In this document: in pieces, positions 1 to 6,565 of the stretch
Layout: every line of letters begins with the position of its first letter
Position numbering within the stretch: position 1 is the first letter of the stretch
Assembly (NCBI GenBank): GCA_051879015.1
Contig: JBJELF010000007.1
Coordinates: 1-7,727 of the forward strand
From: JBJELF01 sp051879015
Lineage (GTDB): Bacteria > Bacillota > Clostridia > Lachnospirales > Lachnospiraceae
Direction: 5' to 3'
DNA: 7,727 bases
Program-made: the position numbers and the translations under genes
The notes under the pieces: model-generated
Seen by the model: the letters and a program-made list of their open reading frames with translations, nothing else
Database searches by the model: none
Told to the model about the DNA's origin: nothing

Positions 1-34
1 GTCTATGTTTAAATGCATATTTCTATGTATTGTA

Positions 35-577
35 TTACTTAACAATTAGTCCTTTCATCAATTTCCGTATCATTGCCTTTGCACGATAAATCTGTGTCTG
101 AACTGTCTTGAGATTTCTCCCTGTTTCCTCTGCAATTTCCCTCGCAGACTTTTCTTCATAGAAATGCGCTTCTGCAATTTCGTCATAAGGAGGTGACAGG
201 GCTCTACAAAGTCGCAGCACTTGCTCTCTTGCTTCTTTCTCTAAATACTGTTGCTCTGGACCATCCCGTGTATCCATTGCTGTCTCTAACATGGTATCTT
301 CCAAAGGTTCCTCTGTGCGCTTTGCACTTTTTAGGTAATCCAAACATTTATTGGTAGCAATACGGCAAATCCAAGCACGCTCATAAGTCCCATCGAACTG
401 TTCCAAATTTCGATAAACAGACAAAAAAGTATCCTGCGTTAAATCCTGCGCATCAAATTCATTTTTGGTCGTCCGAAGACAAATGGTATAGACCAATTTC
501 TCATATTGATGGAGCAGTTGTTCAAATCTTTCCTCTGTATTAATATCTGACTCCCCTCCTTTCTCTAAAACATTCAT
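35..577 (-). CDS. ECF-type RNA polymerase sigma factor (sigma-70 family)
   Basis: A 180-residue alternative sigma factor that would direct RNA polymerase to a small stress or envelope regulon. Sigma region 2 covers about residues 16-86, with the conserved FDAQDLTQDTFLSVYRNL stretch (41-58) and the -10 recognition helix around RAWICRIATNKCLDYL. Region 4 covers about 115-172, with the helix-turn-helix SAREIAEETGRNLKTVQTQI. Regions 1 and 3 are absent, as in the ECF group, and the length is normal for it. I start at the ATG at 577: the message reads AAGGG (plus 583-587) five bases before it, whereas the GTG two codons upstream lies inside that ribosome binding site. The gene follows the MATE gene in the same direction but is separated by a terminator, so it is probably its own unit. 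An anti-sigma gene usually follows such genes; only 34 bases remain in the window and none is visible. The ECF subgroup is not determined. Confidence 0.93.
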   Translation of the reverse strand: MNVLEKGGESDINTEERFEQLLHQYEKLVYTICLRTTKNEFDAQDLTQDTFLSVYRNLEQFDGTYERAWICRIATNKCLDYLKSAKRTEEPLEDTMLETAMDTRDGPEQQYLEKEAREQVLRLCRALSPPYDEIAEAHFYEEKSAREIAEETGRNLKTVQTQIYRAKAMIRKLMKGLIVK

Positions 578-807
578 ACTCACCCTTTCAATTAGCTAAA
601 CCATAGCATCATTTGAAACCAATGTTAAATTTTTCAAGCTTTTTGGACTTTTTGAATTCTTTAAGTCATTGCTTCTATATATTATAACGAATCACTTTTT
701 TATTTTCTTCACTTTTTCAAATTTTTTTCCATCTTTTTGCCGCAAATAACTTTCTCCGCCCATATCATCCATTTACAGCAATAACCATTATCTCTATATG
801 AGCATAC
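578..807. other. AT-rich intergenic region upstream of the sigma factor gene
   Basis: This gap holds no gene I can defend. The promoter of the sigma factor should lie here. The best -10 match on the minus strand is TATAAT (plus 681-686), but no good -35 sits 16-19 bases upstream of it, and no GGAACC-type ECF autoregulatory motif was found. A 26-codon minus-strand reading frame (692-772) is possible but lacks a good ribosome binding site; it is discussed as a finding. Confidence 0.5.
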
Positions 808-847
808 AAAGAAAAGTGTCATCGCTACTTATCCTAGCAATGACACT
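808..847 (-). terminator. Rho-independent terminator of the MATE gene
   Basis: In minus-strand RNA, AGUGUCAUUGCUA (plus 835-847) pairs with UAGCGAUGACACU (plus 815-827). That gives 13 pairs including one G-U, closed by a 7-base loop. The stem is followed directly by UUUUCUUU (plus 808-814 plus the base next to it). It lies about 47 bases past the stop codon of the MATE gene and separates that gene from the sigma factor gene. Confidence 0.88.
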
Positions 848-894
848 CTTCTACTTTTCAATATATATTTTGTGTTTTCCTTAGATTTTGGAAG

Positions 895-2226
895 CTATGC
901 TTCCTGATAAAACTTCAACCACTTTCCGCTAACAAAACGCCATACAAAGGCACTGACACGGAACATCCAGTCCACGACCATACCAATCCATACACCGATG
1001 GCGCCCCATCCAAGGAAAATACCAAGAAGGATACTCAAACCAATTCGGAATACAAACATAGAACCGATGGACAGCACCATTGGAAACCGTACATCATTAG
1101 CTGCACGCAATGCATTTGGCAATGTAAAGGAAGCCGGCCACAAGAAAATTGCACATCCATCATGAATCAAAATCAAAATCATTGCCAACTGCCTACTCTC
1201 TGCTGTCAAACTATATACATTGAGAGTCAATGGCATCGTCACTAGAATCAACAAATTCCACAGCCCACCGCAGATATAAGCAATCTTTAAAATTTTTTTC
1301 GTGTAATATTTTGCCTGCTCGGTATCACCAGCACCAATACACTGACCAACTACGGTCACCATGGCAAGGTTCAACGCCTGAGAAGGAATACAGCCCATAC
1401 CATCTAAATTATTTGCTACCGCGTTGGCTGCAATCTGCACCGTACCAAAACCAGAAATAATACTTACCACTAATACACGACCCAACTGGAAGATACTTCC
1501 TTCTAGACCGCCTGGGATTCCGATATGTAAAATTCGTCGAATCATACTCATATCCAAACGAATCTTGGTAATCTTATTTCGATGAATCGGATTCGTTTCA
1601 TTTTTTAATAAACAGAAAATAATCACACAGGCAAGGGCTCGACCAATCAGAGAAGCAAGGGCAGCTCCCGCAATTCCCCATTCAAAAATATAAATAAAAA
1701 TGGCATTTCCAATGATATTGACCACATTCATAATAATCGAAGTTGTCATAGAAATTTTTGAATTTTCCATGGCTCGAAACAAAGCCGCACAACCATTGTA
1801 CAGAGATAAAAATGGATAGGACAGAGCTGAAATCACCAGATAAATCAGACATGCATCCATAACATCCGCTTCAATGGAACCAAAAAATAACCGCAAAATT
1901 GGATGGCGAAAGATTAGAAACACGACTGCCACCAATATAGACGTTGTCACCATAATAATCACCAGCTGATTTGCCGACTGGCAGGCGTGTTGGCTATCTT
2001 TTCGCCCGATATACTGGGAAGCTACCACCGCACCCCCCGTTGCCATAGAAGCAAACAGGGTAATAATCAAATTATTAATCATATCCACCAAGGAAACACC
2101 AGAAATTGCCGCCTCACCCACACTAGAAATCATCATCGTATCTGCCATTCCCACAGAAACAGCTAAAAACTGCTCCACTACCAGAGGAATAATCAATTTT
2201 TTTAAATCTTGATTTGTAAATTGCAT
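895..2226 (-). CDS. MATE family multidrug/sodium (or proton) antiporter
   Basis: A 443-residue inner-membrane exporter of the MATE (NorM/DinF-type) family, which expels drugs or metabolites in exchange for Na+ or H+. The protein is almost entirely hydrophobic with about 12 membrane segments, the expected number and length. The two halves show the family's pseudo-repeat: ASQYIGRKD (69-77) in the first half mirrors VGQCIGAGD (293-301) in the second, and LFRAMENSK (149-157) mirrors ALRAANDVR (372-380). The N-terminal signature VEQFLAVSVGMADTMM is typical. I chose the ATG at 2226 because AAGGA (plus 2235-2239) stands eight bases upstream; an ATG three codons earlier (2235) overlaps that site. The substrate cannot be told from sequence. 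The gene follows yfmM in the same direction after 83 bases containing a long hairpin, so it may be partly co-transcribed or have its own promoter. It ends in a clear terminator. Confidence 0.95.
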   Translation of the reverse strand: MQFTNQDLKKLIIPLVVEQFLAVSVGMADTMMISSVGEAAISGVSLVDMINNLIITLFASMATGGAVVASQYIGRKDSQHACQSANQLVIIMVTTSILVAVVFLIFRHPILRLFFGSIEADVMDACLIYLVISALSYPFLSLYNGCAALFRAMENSKISMTTSIIMNVVNIIGNAIFIYIFEWGIAGAALASLIGRALACVIIFCLLKNETNPIHRNKITKIRLDMSMIRRILHIGIPGGLEGSIFQLGRVLVVSIISGFGTVQIAANAVANNLDGMGCIPSQALNLAMVTVVGQCIGAGDTEQAKYYTKKILKIAYICGGLWNLLILVTMPLTLNVYSLTAESRQLAMILILIHDGCAIFLWPASFTLPNALRAANDVRFPMVLSIGSMFVFRIGLSILLGIFLGWGAIGVWIGMVVDWMFRVSAFVWRFVSGKWLKFYQEA

Positions 2227-2256
2227 AATTGCCATCCTTTATAATAAGCGGGTTCC

Positions 2257-2298
2257 AAAGTCATACATTTTCATGTAAACATGAAACGCATGACCTTT
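2257..2298 (-). promoter_or_regulatory. Long hairpin in the leader of the MATE gene
   Basis: An interrupted inverted repeat: the 19-base arm at 2257-2275 pairs with the 19-base arm at 2280-2298 around a TAAA/TTTA loop. In minus-strand RNA 18 pairs form, three of them G-U, with one bulged base in each arm. The core TTTCATG/CATGAAA is perfect. No U-run follows the 3' arm (the next bases are GGAACCC), so it does not look like an ordinary terminator. It may be a protein operator, an attenuator or an RNA-stability element between yfmM and the MATE gene. The structure is visible; the role is inference. Confidence 0.55.
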
Positions 2299-2308
2299 TG
2301 CCCCTAGT

Positions 2309-2337
2309 ATCATAATAATAAACTCCATTGTGTACAA
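2309..2337 (-). promoter_or_regulatory. Possible internal promoter for the MATE gene
   Basis: On the minus strand TTGTAC (plus 2332-2337) and TATGAT (plus 2309-2314) are spaced by 17 bases, overlapping the last codons of yfmM. The -10 matches consensus at five of six positions, the -35 at only three. Transcription would start near 2302, so the hairpin at 2257-2298 would be the first thing transcribed. Weak evidence taken alone. Confidence 0.28.
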
Positions 2338-3863
2338 TCAATGACTTTACTTGCCAATCCATCATAAAACTCTGGTTCATGGCATACCAATAAAACACTG
2401 CCCTTATATGCCTGCAAGGCACGTTTCAACTCTGTCTTTGCCTCCACATCCAAATGATTGGTCGGCTCATCCAACAAGAGTACATTCGTTGGTCGATTCA
2501 GCAGCTTACACAATCTTACCTTTGCCTGCTCTCCACCACTCAGCACCTGCACTTGACTTTCAATATGCTTTGTCGTTAATCCGCATTTTGCCAAAGCAGA
2601 ACGCACTTCATACTGTGTCCAAGCTGGAAATTCCTTCCAAATTTCTTCAATACAGCGATTGGTATTTCCCGATGCCATCTCCTGCTCAAAATAGCCAATT
2701 TCCAGATAATCTCCCAATTCTACCTGACCGCCCACAGATGGAATCAAGCCTAAAATACTCTTTAACAAAGTTGTTTTTCCAATTCCATTAGCCCCAATCA
2801 GTGCTATCTTTTCTCCACGCTCCATCGAGAAATTAATTTTGCTTGTCAATGGTCTGTCATATCCAATGACAAAATCCTTTGTTTGAAAGATGTAACGGCT
2901 CGCTGCTCTCGCCTCCAAAAAATGAAATTCTGGCTTTGGCTTTTCTGCCGCCAACTCAATCTTATCCATCTTATCCAACTTCTTCTGACGGGACATTGCC
3001 ATATTTCGAGTAGACACCCTTGCTTTGTTGCGCGCTACAAAATCTTTCAAATCTGCAATCTCTTTTTGCTGCTTCTCATAAGCTGCTTCCAACTGAGATT
3101 TCTTCATCTCATAAACTTCTTGAAATTTATCATAATCTCCCACATAACGATTTAACTGCTGATTATCCATGTGATAAATCAAATTCACCACACTATTCAA
3201 AAATGGAATGTCATGAGAAATCAGAATAAAGGCATTTTCATATTCCTGCAAATAGCGTTTCAGCCATTCAATATGCTCCACATCCAAATAATTGGTCGGC
3301 TCGTCCAACAGTAGGATATCAGGCTTCTCCAATAATAATTTTGCTAACAGCACCTTTGTTCTCTGTCCTCCAGAAAGCTCTGTGACATCTCGATTGAGTC
3401 CCAATTCATTTAGTCCAAACGCTCTTGCAATTTCCTCCACCTTAGAGTCAATCACATAAAAATCATGAGCCATCAACAAATCTTGGATGGTTCCCAACTC
3501 CTCCATCGCCTGATTCATCTCATCTTCCGACATCTCACCCATTTTTTCGCAAATTTCATTCATCTGCGCTTCCAATTCAAACAAATAGGAGAATGCCGAT
3601 TTCAATACCTCTTCCACACTTTGACCTTTTGCTAAAACCGTATGCTGATCCAAGTAGCCAACACGCACACGTTTTGCCCATTCTACCTTACCCTCATCCG
3701 GCATCAAATGACCTGTAATAATGTTCATAAAGGTAGATTTGCCCTCACCATTTGCTCCAACTAACCCAATATGCTCGCCCTTCAACAGTCGGAAAGACAC
3801 ATCCTGAAAAATTGCCCTATCACCAAATCCGTGACTTAAATGTTCCACATTTAAAATACTCAT
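2310..3863 (-). CDS. yfmM: ABC-F family ATPase, YfmM type
   Basis: A 517-residue cytoplasmic protein with two ABC ATPase domains and no membrane segment, so not a transporter. ABC-F proteins bind the ribosomal E site and relieve stalled or drug-bound ribosomes. Domain 1 has Walker A GANGEGKST (36-44), signature LSGGQ (163-167), Walker B DEPTNYLD with catalytic E188, and H217. Domain 2 has GANGIGKTT (357-365), LSGGEQ (441-446), DEPTNHLD with E466, and H495. Both sites look intact. The charged linker between them (about 250-312, with RNKARVSTRNMAMSRQKKLD) is the P-site tRNA interaction motif region. Length and sequence match Bacillus YfmM from memory. I start at the ATG at 3863, which opens the family's MSILNVE start and has GGAG nine bases upstream; an ATG at 3878 (AGGA seven bases upstream) would add five residues. 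It is the third gene of the operon, 23 bases behind its neighbour. Whether it gives antibiotic resistance cannot be told. Confidence 0.95.
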   Translation of the reverse strand: MSILNVEHLSHGFGDRAIFQDVSFRLLKGEHIGLVGANGEGKSTFMNIITGHLMPDEGKVEWAKRVRVGYLDQHTVLAKGQSVEEVLKSAFSYLFELEAQMNEICEKMGEMSEDEMNQAMEELGTIQDLLMAHDFYVIDSKVEEIARAFGLNELGLNRDVTELSGGQRTKVLLAKLLLEKPDILLLDEPTNYLDVEHIEWLKRYLQEYENAFILISHDIPFLNSVVNLIYHMDNQQLNRYVGDYDKFQEVYEMKKSQLEAAYEKQQKEIADLKDFVARNKARVSTRNMAMSRQKKLDKMDKIELAAEKPKPEFHFLEARAASRYIFQTKDFVIGYDRPLTSKINFSMERGEKIALIGANGIGKTTLLKSILGLIPSVGGQVELGDYLEIGYFEQEMASGNTNRCIEEIWKEFPAWTQYEVRSALAKCGLTTKHIESQVQVLSGGEQAKVRLCKLLNRPTNVLLLDEPTNHLDVEAKTELKRALQAYKGSVLLVCHEPEFYDGLASKVIDCTQWSLLL

Positions 3864-3886
3864 CCTGTAACACTCCATCCATAAAA

Positions 3887-5101
3887 TTATCCTAACTCTC
3901 CATTACGATAGCGGTCGACAAATTCATGTCTCACCCCATGCTCCTTATAGGCAACAATGGTACTCAAATTTACATTTTCTACACTTTTAAATATATTCCC
4001 CTCCACGAATGGATTGGTCTCCTTCATGGTCGCAATCAACTTCTTTACTTCCATTCGCTTGGAGGCATTCGCACCATCGGCACTGCAGGTACTGCAAGTT
4101 TCCGTGAACTTACATGCACACTGCAAAAAATGCAGTCCATAGTAATCCCGCCACTTTTTGATATCGTCTTCGCGAATCAAATACATCGGACGAATTAGTT
4201 CCATGCCCTCAAAATTGCTGCTATGCAATTTAGGCATCATGGTCTGTACCTGACCTCCATACAACATTCCCATCAAGATTGTCTCAATCACATCATCATA
4301 ATGATGCCCCAAAGCAATCTTATTGCATCCCAACTCCTTTGCCTTGCTGTAAAGATAGCCTCGTCTCATTCTCGCACACAGATAGCAGGGTGATTTTTCG
4401 ATATGAAATACCGACTCAAAGATGGTAGACTCAAAAATCGTCACCGGAATCTCCAACAACTTGGCATTATTCTCGATAATCATGCGATTCATCTCATTAT
4501 AGCCCGGATCCATCACTAAAAATACCAATTCAAAAGGAAATTTATTATGTCTCTTCAACTCTTGAAACAACTTTGCCATCAACATGGAATCTTTTCCACC
4601 TGAAATACAGACTGCAATCTTGTCATTCTCCTGTATCAAATCATATTCATTGATGGCCTTTGCAAATTTCGTAAACAATTGCTTATGAAATTTCTTGCGA
4701 ATTCCCTTCTCTACTTCCTCTGCCTTTGTCTCACCCTGCGCTTGCTGTCGCTTCGTTTCCTCTACACGCTGTTCTTCCTGCACCTTTGCAATGAGCCATG
4801 CCTGATAACCACCCACTAAGCTGTAAGCCTCGTATCCCTGCTCTCTTAACCGTTGTGCACCTATCTGACTTTCTATGCCCCGTGCACAGTACAGGACTAA
4901 CTTTTTGTCACGGTTCCACGGCTCAACCGGATGGTCCAAATCAGACGCCTCTACATGTACAGCGCCCGGAATCATACCATATTCTATGGAAGCTCCATCT
5001 CGCATATCAATCAAGTGATAAGTCGATGCCTCCCAAGTATTCAGTTCATTCCAAGACAAATTCCATGTTTCTCTCTCATCTTTCTTTTCATTTATGTTCA
5101 T
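3887..5101 (-). CDS. Rhodanese domain fused to a TtcA-like PP-loop tRNA thiolation enzyme
   Basis: A 404-residue two-domain protein. Residues about 13-103 form a rhodanese domain with active-site Cys72 in YCARGIES, which would carry a persulfide. A charged linker (about 104-135) leads to a PP-loop ATPase of the TtcA/TtuA group: SGGKDS (167-172) binds ATP, CYLC (Cys239, Cys242) and GHHYDD (265-270) match the TtcA core, and a late Cys group CxC-x5-CxxC (328, 330, 336, 339) could supply the third iron-sulfur ligand. TtcA thiolates cytidine 32 of tRNA using ATP and a [4Fe-4S] cluster; the substrate here is inferred. The rhodanese domain suggests in-built sulfur delivery. The longer frame to 5200 overlaps the upstream gene and is not needed. 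I prefer the ATG at 5101, with GGA seven bases upstream; the ATG at 5113 has no such site. It lies 31 bases behind the dehydrogenase and 23 before yfmM. Confidence 0.9.
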   Translation of the reverse strand: MNINEKKDERETWNLSWNELNTWEASTYHLIDMRDGASIEYGMIPGAVHVEASDLDHPVEPWNRDKKLVLYCARGIESQIGAQRLREQGYEAYSLVGGYQAWLIAKVQEEQRVEETKRQQAQGETKAEEVEKGIRKKFHKQLFTKFAKAINEYDLIQENDKIAVCISGGKDSMLMAKLFQELKRHNKFPFELVFLVMDPGYNEMNRMIIENNAKLLEIPVTIFESTIFESVFHIEKSPCYLCARMRRGYLYSKAKELGCNKIALGHHYDDVIETILMGMLYGGQVQTMMPKLHSSNFEGMELIRPMYLIREDDIKKWRDYYGLHFLQCACKFTETCSTCSADGANASKRMEVKKLIATMKETNPFVEGNIFKSVENVNLSTIVAYKEHGVRHEFVDRYRNGELG

Positions 5102-5132
5102 AGTTATGTCCATTTCATTTTCATTATAGTTA

Positions 5133-6116
5133 TCAATTGACTCTTCCGGGAATCTCACGCCCTTCATACCATGCCACACAGCTTTCAATCGAATGCTCAA
5201 TCATATCCGCTACCGCCTCATCCGTAAAAAATGCCATGTGAGGCAGCATCAATACATTTGGCATTGCATTCAAAATTGCCATATCATGTGTCAACACATT
5301 TTGATATTTGCAATCGCGATAATAAATCTCTCGGTCTCCTTCAATGACATCCAAACCTGCACCAAAGAGTTTGCCTGACTCTAAACCTTCAATCAACGCA
5401 CCAGAATCCACCAATGGACCTCTTGCCGTATTGATTAACACCGCTTGATTTTTCATCTTTGCAATAGCTTCCCGATCAATCATATGATAATTTTTCTCGG
5501 ACATTGGCACATGCAGAGTTACCACATCGCTCTGAGCCAACAAGGTATCCATATCGACATAGTCTACAATCCCTTCCAGAGATTTCTTTGGATAAGGATC
5601 ATAAGCCAACAGACGGCATCCAAAACCTGTCATATGCCTTGCCACCGTCTCACCAATCTTTCCAGTCCCCACGATACCTACTGTTAAATTGGGGAGTTCT
5701 CTTCCTCGAATCGCTGAGATGGCATAATCCTGTCCAACATAACGCTCCATAATATGCTTTGTCTTGCGAAGCACCATCAAAATCATCATAATGGCATAAT
5801 CTGCGACACTGGATGGCGAATAGGTAATATTTGACACTGGAATTCCAATCTTAGCCGCATATTCATAATCAATATGCTCATAGCCAATAGTTCTAGTCGT
5901 TACAAACCCTACTCCCAATTCCTTATATCGATCCAACATAGCTGCTGTCACCTGACTGCTGGTAATCACATTGACACAGTCACAACCCTTTACCCAATCC
6001 GTATTCTCTGGGGTGGGAGTACCATCCAATGGCACAATCTCCACATTATATTTCTTTGCATATTTTGCAAAAACTGCTTTCTCATCTTCCCTCAAAGAAA
6101 ATACTGCAATTCTCAT
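5133..6116 (-). CDS. D-lactate dehydrogenase-like D-2-hydroxyacid dehydrogenase (VanH-like)
   Basis: A 327-residue cytoplasmic NAD-dependent enzyme that probably reduces pyruvate or a related 2-oxoacid to the D-hydroxyacid. The nucleotide-binding motif is GTGKIG (150-155), and Asp173 at the end of the second strand (AYDPYP) favours NADH over NADPH. The family's catalytic residues are present: Arg232 (NTARGPLVD), Glu259 (LDVIEGD) and His293 (LPHMAFFTDEAV). The YSPSSVADYAIMMILM stretch and the GDREIYYRDC segment resemble VanH of vancomycin-resistance clusters as well as fermentative D-LDH. No D-Ala-D-Lac ligase or VanX is nearby, so a fermentation role is likelier. The start at 6116 is set by AGAGGG (plus 6124-6129) seven bases upstream; the frame stays open to 6281 but crosses the promoter. 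It is the first gene of the operon. No Rex-type TTGTGA/TCACAA site was seen at the promoter. Lactate against another 2-hydroxyacid is not resolved. Confidence 0.93.
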   Translation of the reverse strand: MRIAVFSLREDEKAVFAKYAKKYNVEIVPLDGTPTPENTDWVKGCDCVNVITSSQVTAAMLDRYKELGVGFVTTRTIGYEHIDYEYAAKIGIPVSNITYSPSSVADYAIMMILMVLRKTKHIMERYVGQDYAISAIRGRELPNLTVGIVGTGKIGETVARHMTGFGCRLLAYDPYPKKSLEGIVDYVDMDTLLAQSDVVTLHVPMSEKNYHMIDREAIAKMKNQAVLINTARGPLVDSGALIEGLESGKLFGAGLDVIEGDREIYYRDCKYQNVLTHDMAILNAMPNVLMLPHMAFFTDEAVADMIEHSIESCVAWYEGREIPGRVN

Positions 6117-6171
6117 TTCATTACCCTCTTTCTTTTTTTCTAAACAAATTCGGGTGAATACCCTACTTCCT

Positions 6172-6200
6172 ATGATATTTCTTCTCAAACTATTTGTCAA
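6172..6200 (-). promoter_or_regulatory. Strong sigma-A promoter of the dehydrogenase-ttcA-yfmM operon
   Basis: On the minus strand TTGACA (plus 6195-6200, perfect) and TATCAT (plus 6172-6177, five of six) are spaced by exactly 17 bases. Transcription should begin near 6165, giving a leader of about 50 bases before the ATG at 6116. A small palindrome GGGT-GAAT-ACCC (6152-6163) sits just past the start point and could be an operator, but at four base pairs per arm this is weak. Confidence 0.85.
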
Positions 6201-6239
6201 GTCATCATCTCCCATGGAAATGTCAATTGAACATAAAAT

Positions 6240-6296
6240 AAGGTATGCCCCTTTGTGTGCGGTTATTTTACATAAACACACACAGAAGCATACCTT
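6240..6296 (-). terminator. Nested hairpin downstream of the interrupted membrane-protein gene
   Basis: AAGGTATGC (6240-6248) pairs with GCATACCTT (6288-6296), and inside it GTGTGCG (6255-6261) pairs with CACACAC (6277-6283, one G-U in the minus-strand RNA). On the minus strand the stem is followed by ATTTTATG, a modest U-run. It lies 24 bases past the stop codon of the membrane-protein remnant and upstream of the operon promoter, as expected for a terminator. On the plus strand a T/C-rich run follows, so it might also stop transcription arriving from that side. Confidence 0.6.
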
Positions 6297-6324
6297 CTAT
6301 TCTCTTATCTTCTATTCTTTTATC
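6295..6324. repeat. Tandem 15-bp duplication across a stop codon
   Basis: Two adjacent 15-base units, TTCTATTCTCTTATC (6295-6309) and TTCTATTCTTTTATC (6310-6324), differ at one base. The unit is a multiple of three and covers the TAA stop (6320-6322) of the minus-strand membrane-protein remnant, so the second copy holds another TAA in the same frame. Confidence 0.7.
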
Positions 6325-6552
6325 GAAGCTCAATGACCGCTTTTTGACTGATACGCCAAATCAAAACAAGTAGACCCCCAATCAATAGCGGATACATCAC
6401 TAACACAAATGGATACAAATATATCATTGCCTTCTCAGGATAAGGAACTGGATTATAAAATGAACGCTGAATTTCCATTGCAATCTGTGTTTCACTTCCA
6501 TAAATCAGAGCATAGGCAGCACTTCCCCAATCATTTTCCAGATCAAGATTAC
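6320..6552 (-). pseudogene. C-terminal remnant of a membrane protein gene cut by the insertion element
   Basis: About 75 codons of an unrecognised protein ending in TAA at 6320. The remnant begins near NLDLENDWGSAAY, has a polar stretch of about 40 residues, then one strong membrane segment (about MIYLYPFVLVMYPLLIGGLLVLIW) and a short tail WRISQKAVIELR with basic residues, the usual cytoplasmic C-terminal end of a membrane-anchored protein. The open frame continues a few codons to a GTG at 6574, but that lies inside the hairpin of the insertion element and has no properly spaced ribosome binding site, so those codons are probably not original. The rest of the gene is expected past the far end of the element, outside the window. 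A terminator-like hairpin follows at 6240-6296. An intact 84-residue small protein is the alternative, but the context makes it less likely. Confidence 0.65.
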
Positions 6553-6565
6553 AACAGATGTGCGA

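Noticed and set aside
1230..1460. Plus-strand frame inside the MATE gene
   Set aside because: It is antisense to a strongly supported membrane protein, and its product has no family character.
2257..2298. Reading the yfmM-MATE hairpin as an intrinsic terminator
   Set aside because: GGAACCC rather than a U-run follows the stem on the minus strand.
2351..3229. Plus-strand frames opposite yfmM
   Set aside because: They are shadows of the ABC-F coding sequence, without ribosome binding sites or recognisable domains.
3926..5140. Plus-strand frames opposite the rhodanese-TtcA gene
   Set aside because: They overlap one another in different frames and show no domain, while the minus strand has intact motifs.
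5102..5200. 33-residue N-terminal extension of the rhodanese-TtcA protein overlapping the dehydrogenase gene
   Set aside because: The extension reads the end of the upstream gene in another frame, and the rhodanese domain starts after the later ATG codons; the ATG at 5101 has a nearby GGA.
6221..6226. Second TTGACA on the minus strand upstream of the operon promoter
   Set aside because: No -10 box stands 15-19 bases downstream of it.
6117..6281. 55-residue N-terminal extension of the dehydrogenase
   Set aside because: It runs across the TTGACA/TATCAT promoter, while a well-spaced AGAGGG site supports the ATG at 6116, where the family's normal N-terminus begins.
5193..6336. Plus-strand frames opposite the dehydrogenase and its promoter
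   Set aside because: Antisense shadows with unlikely amino-acid composition.
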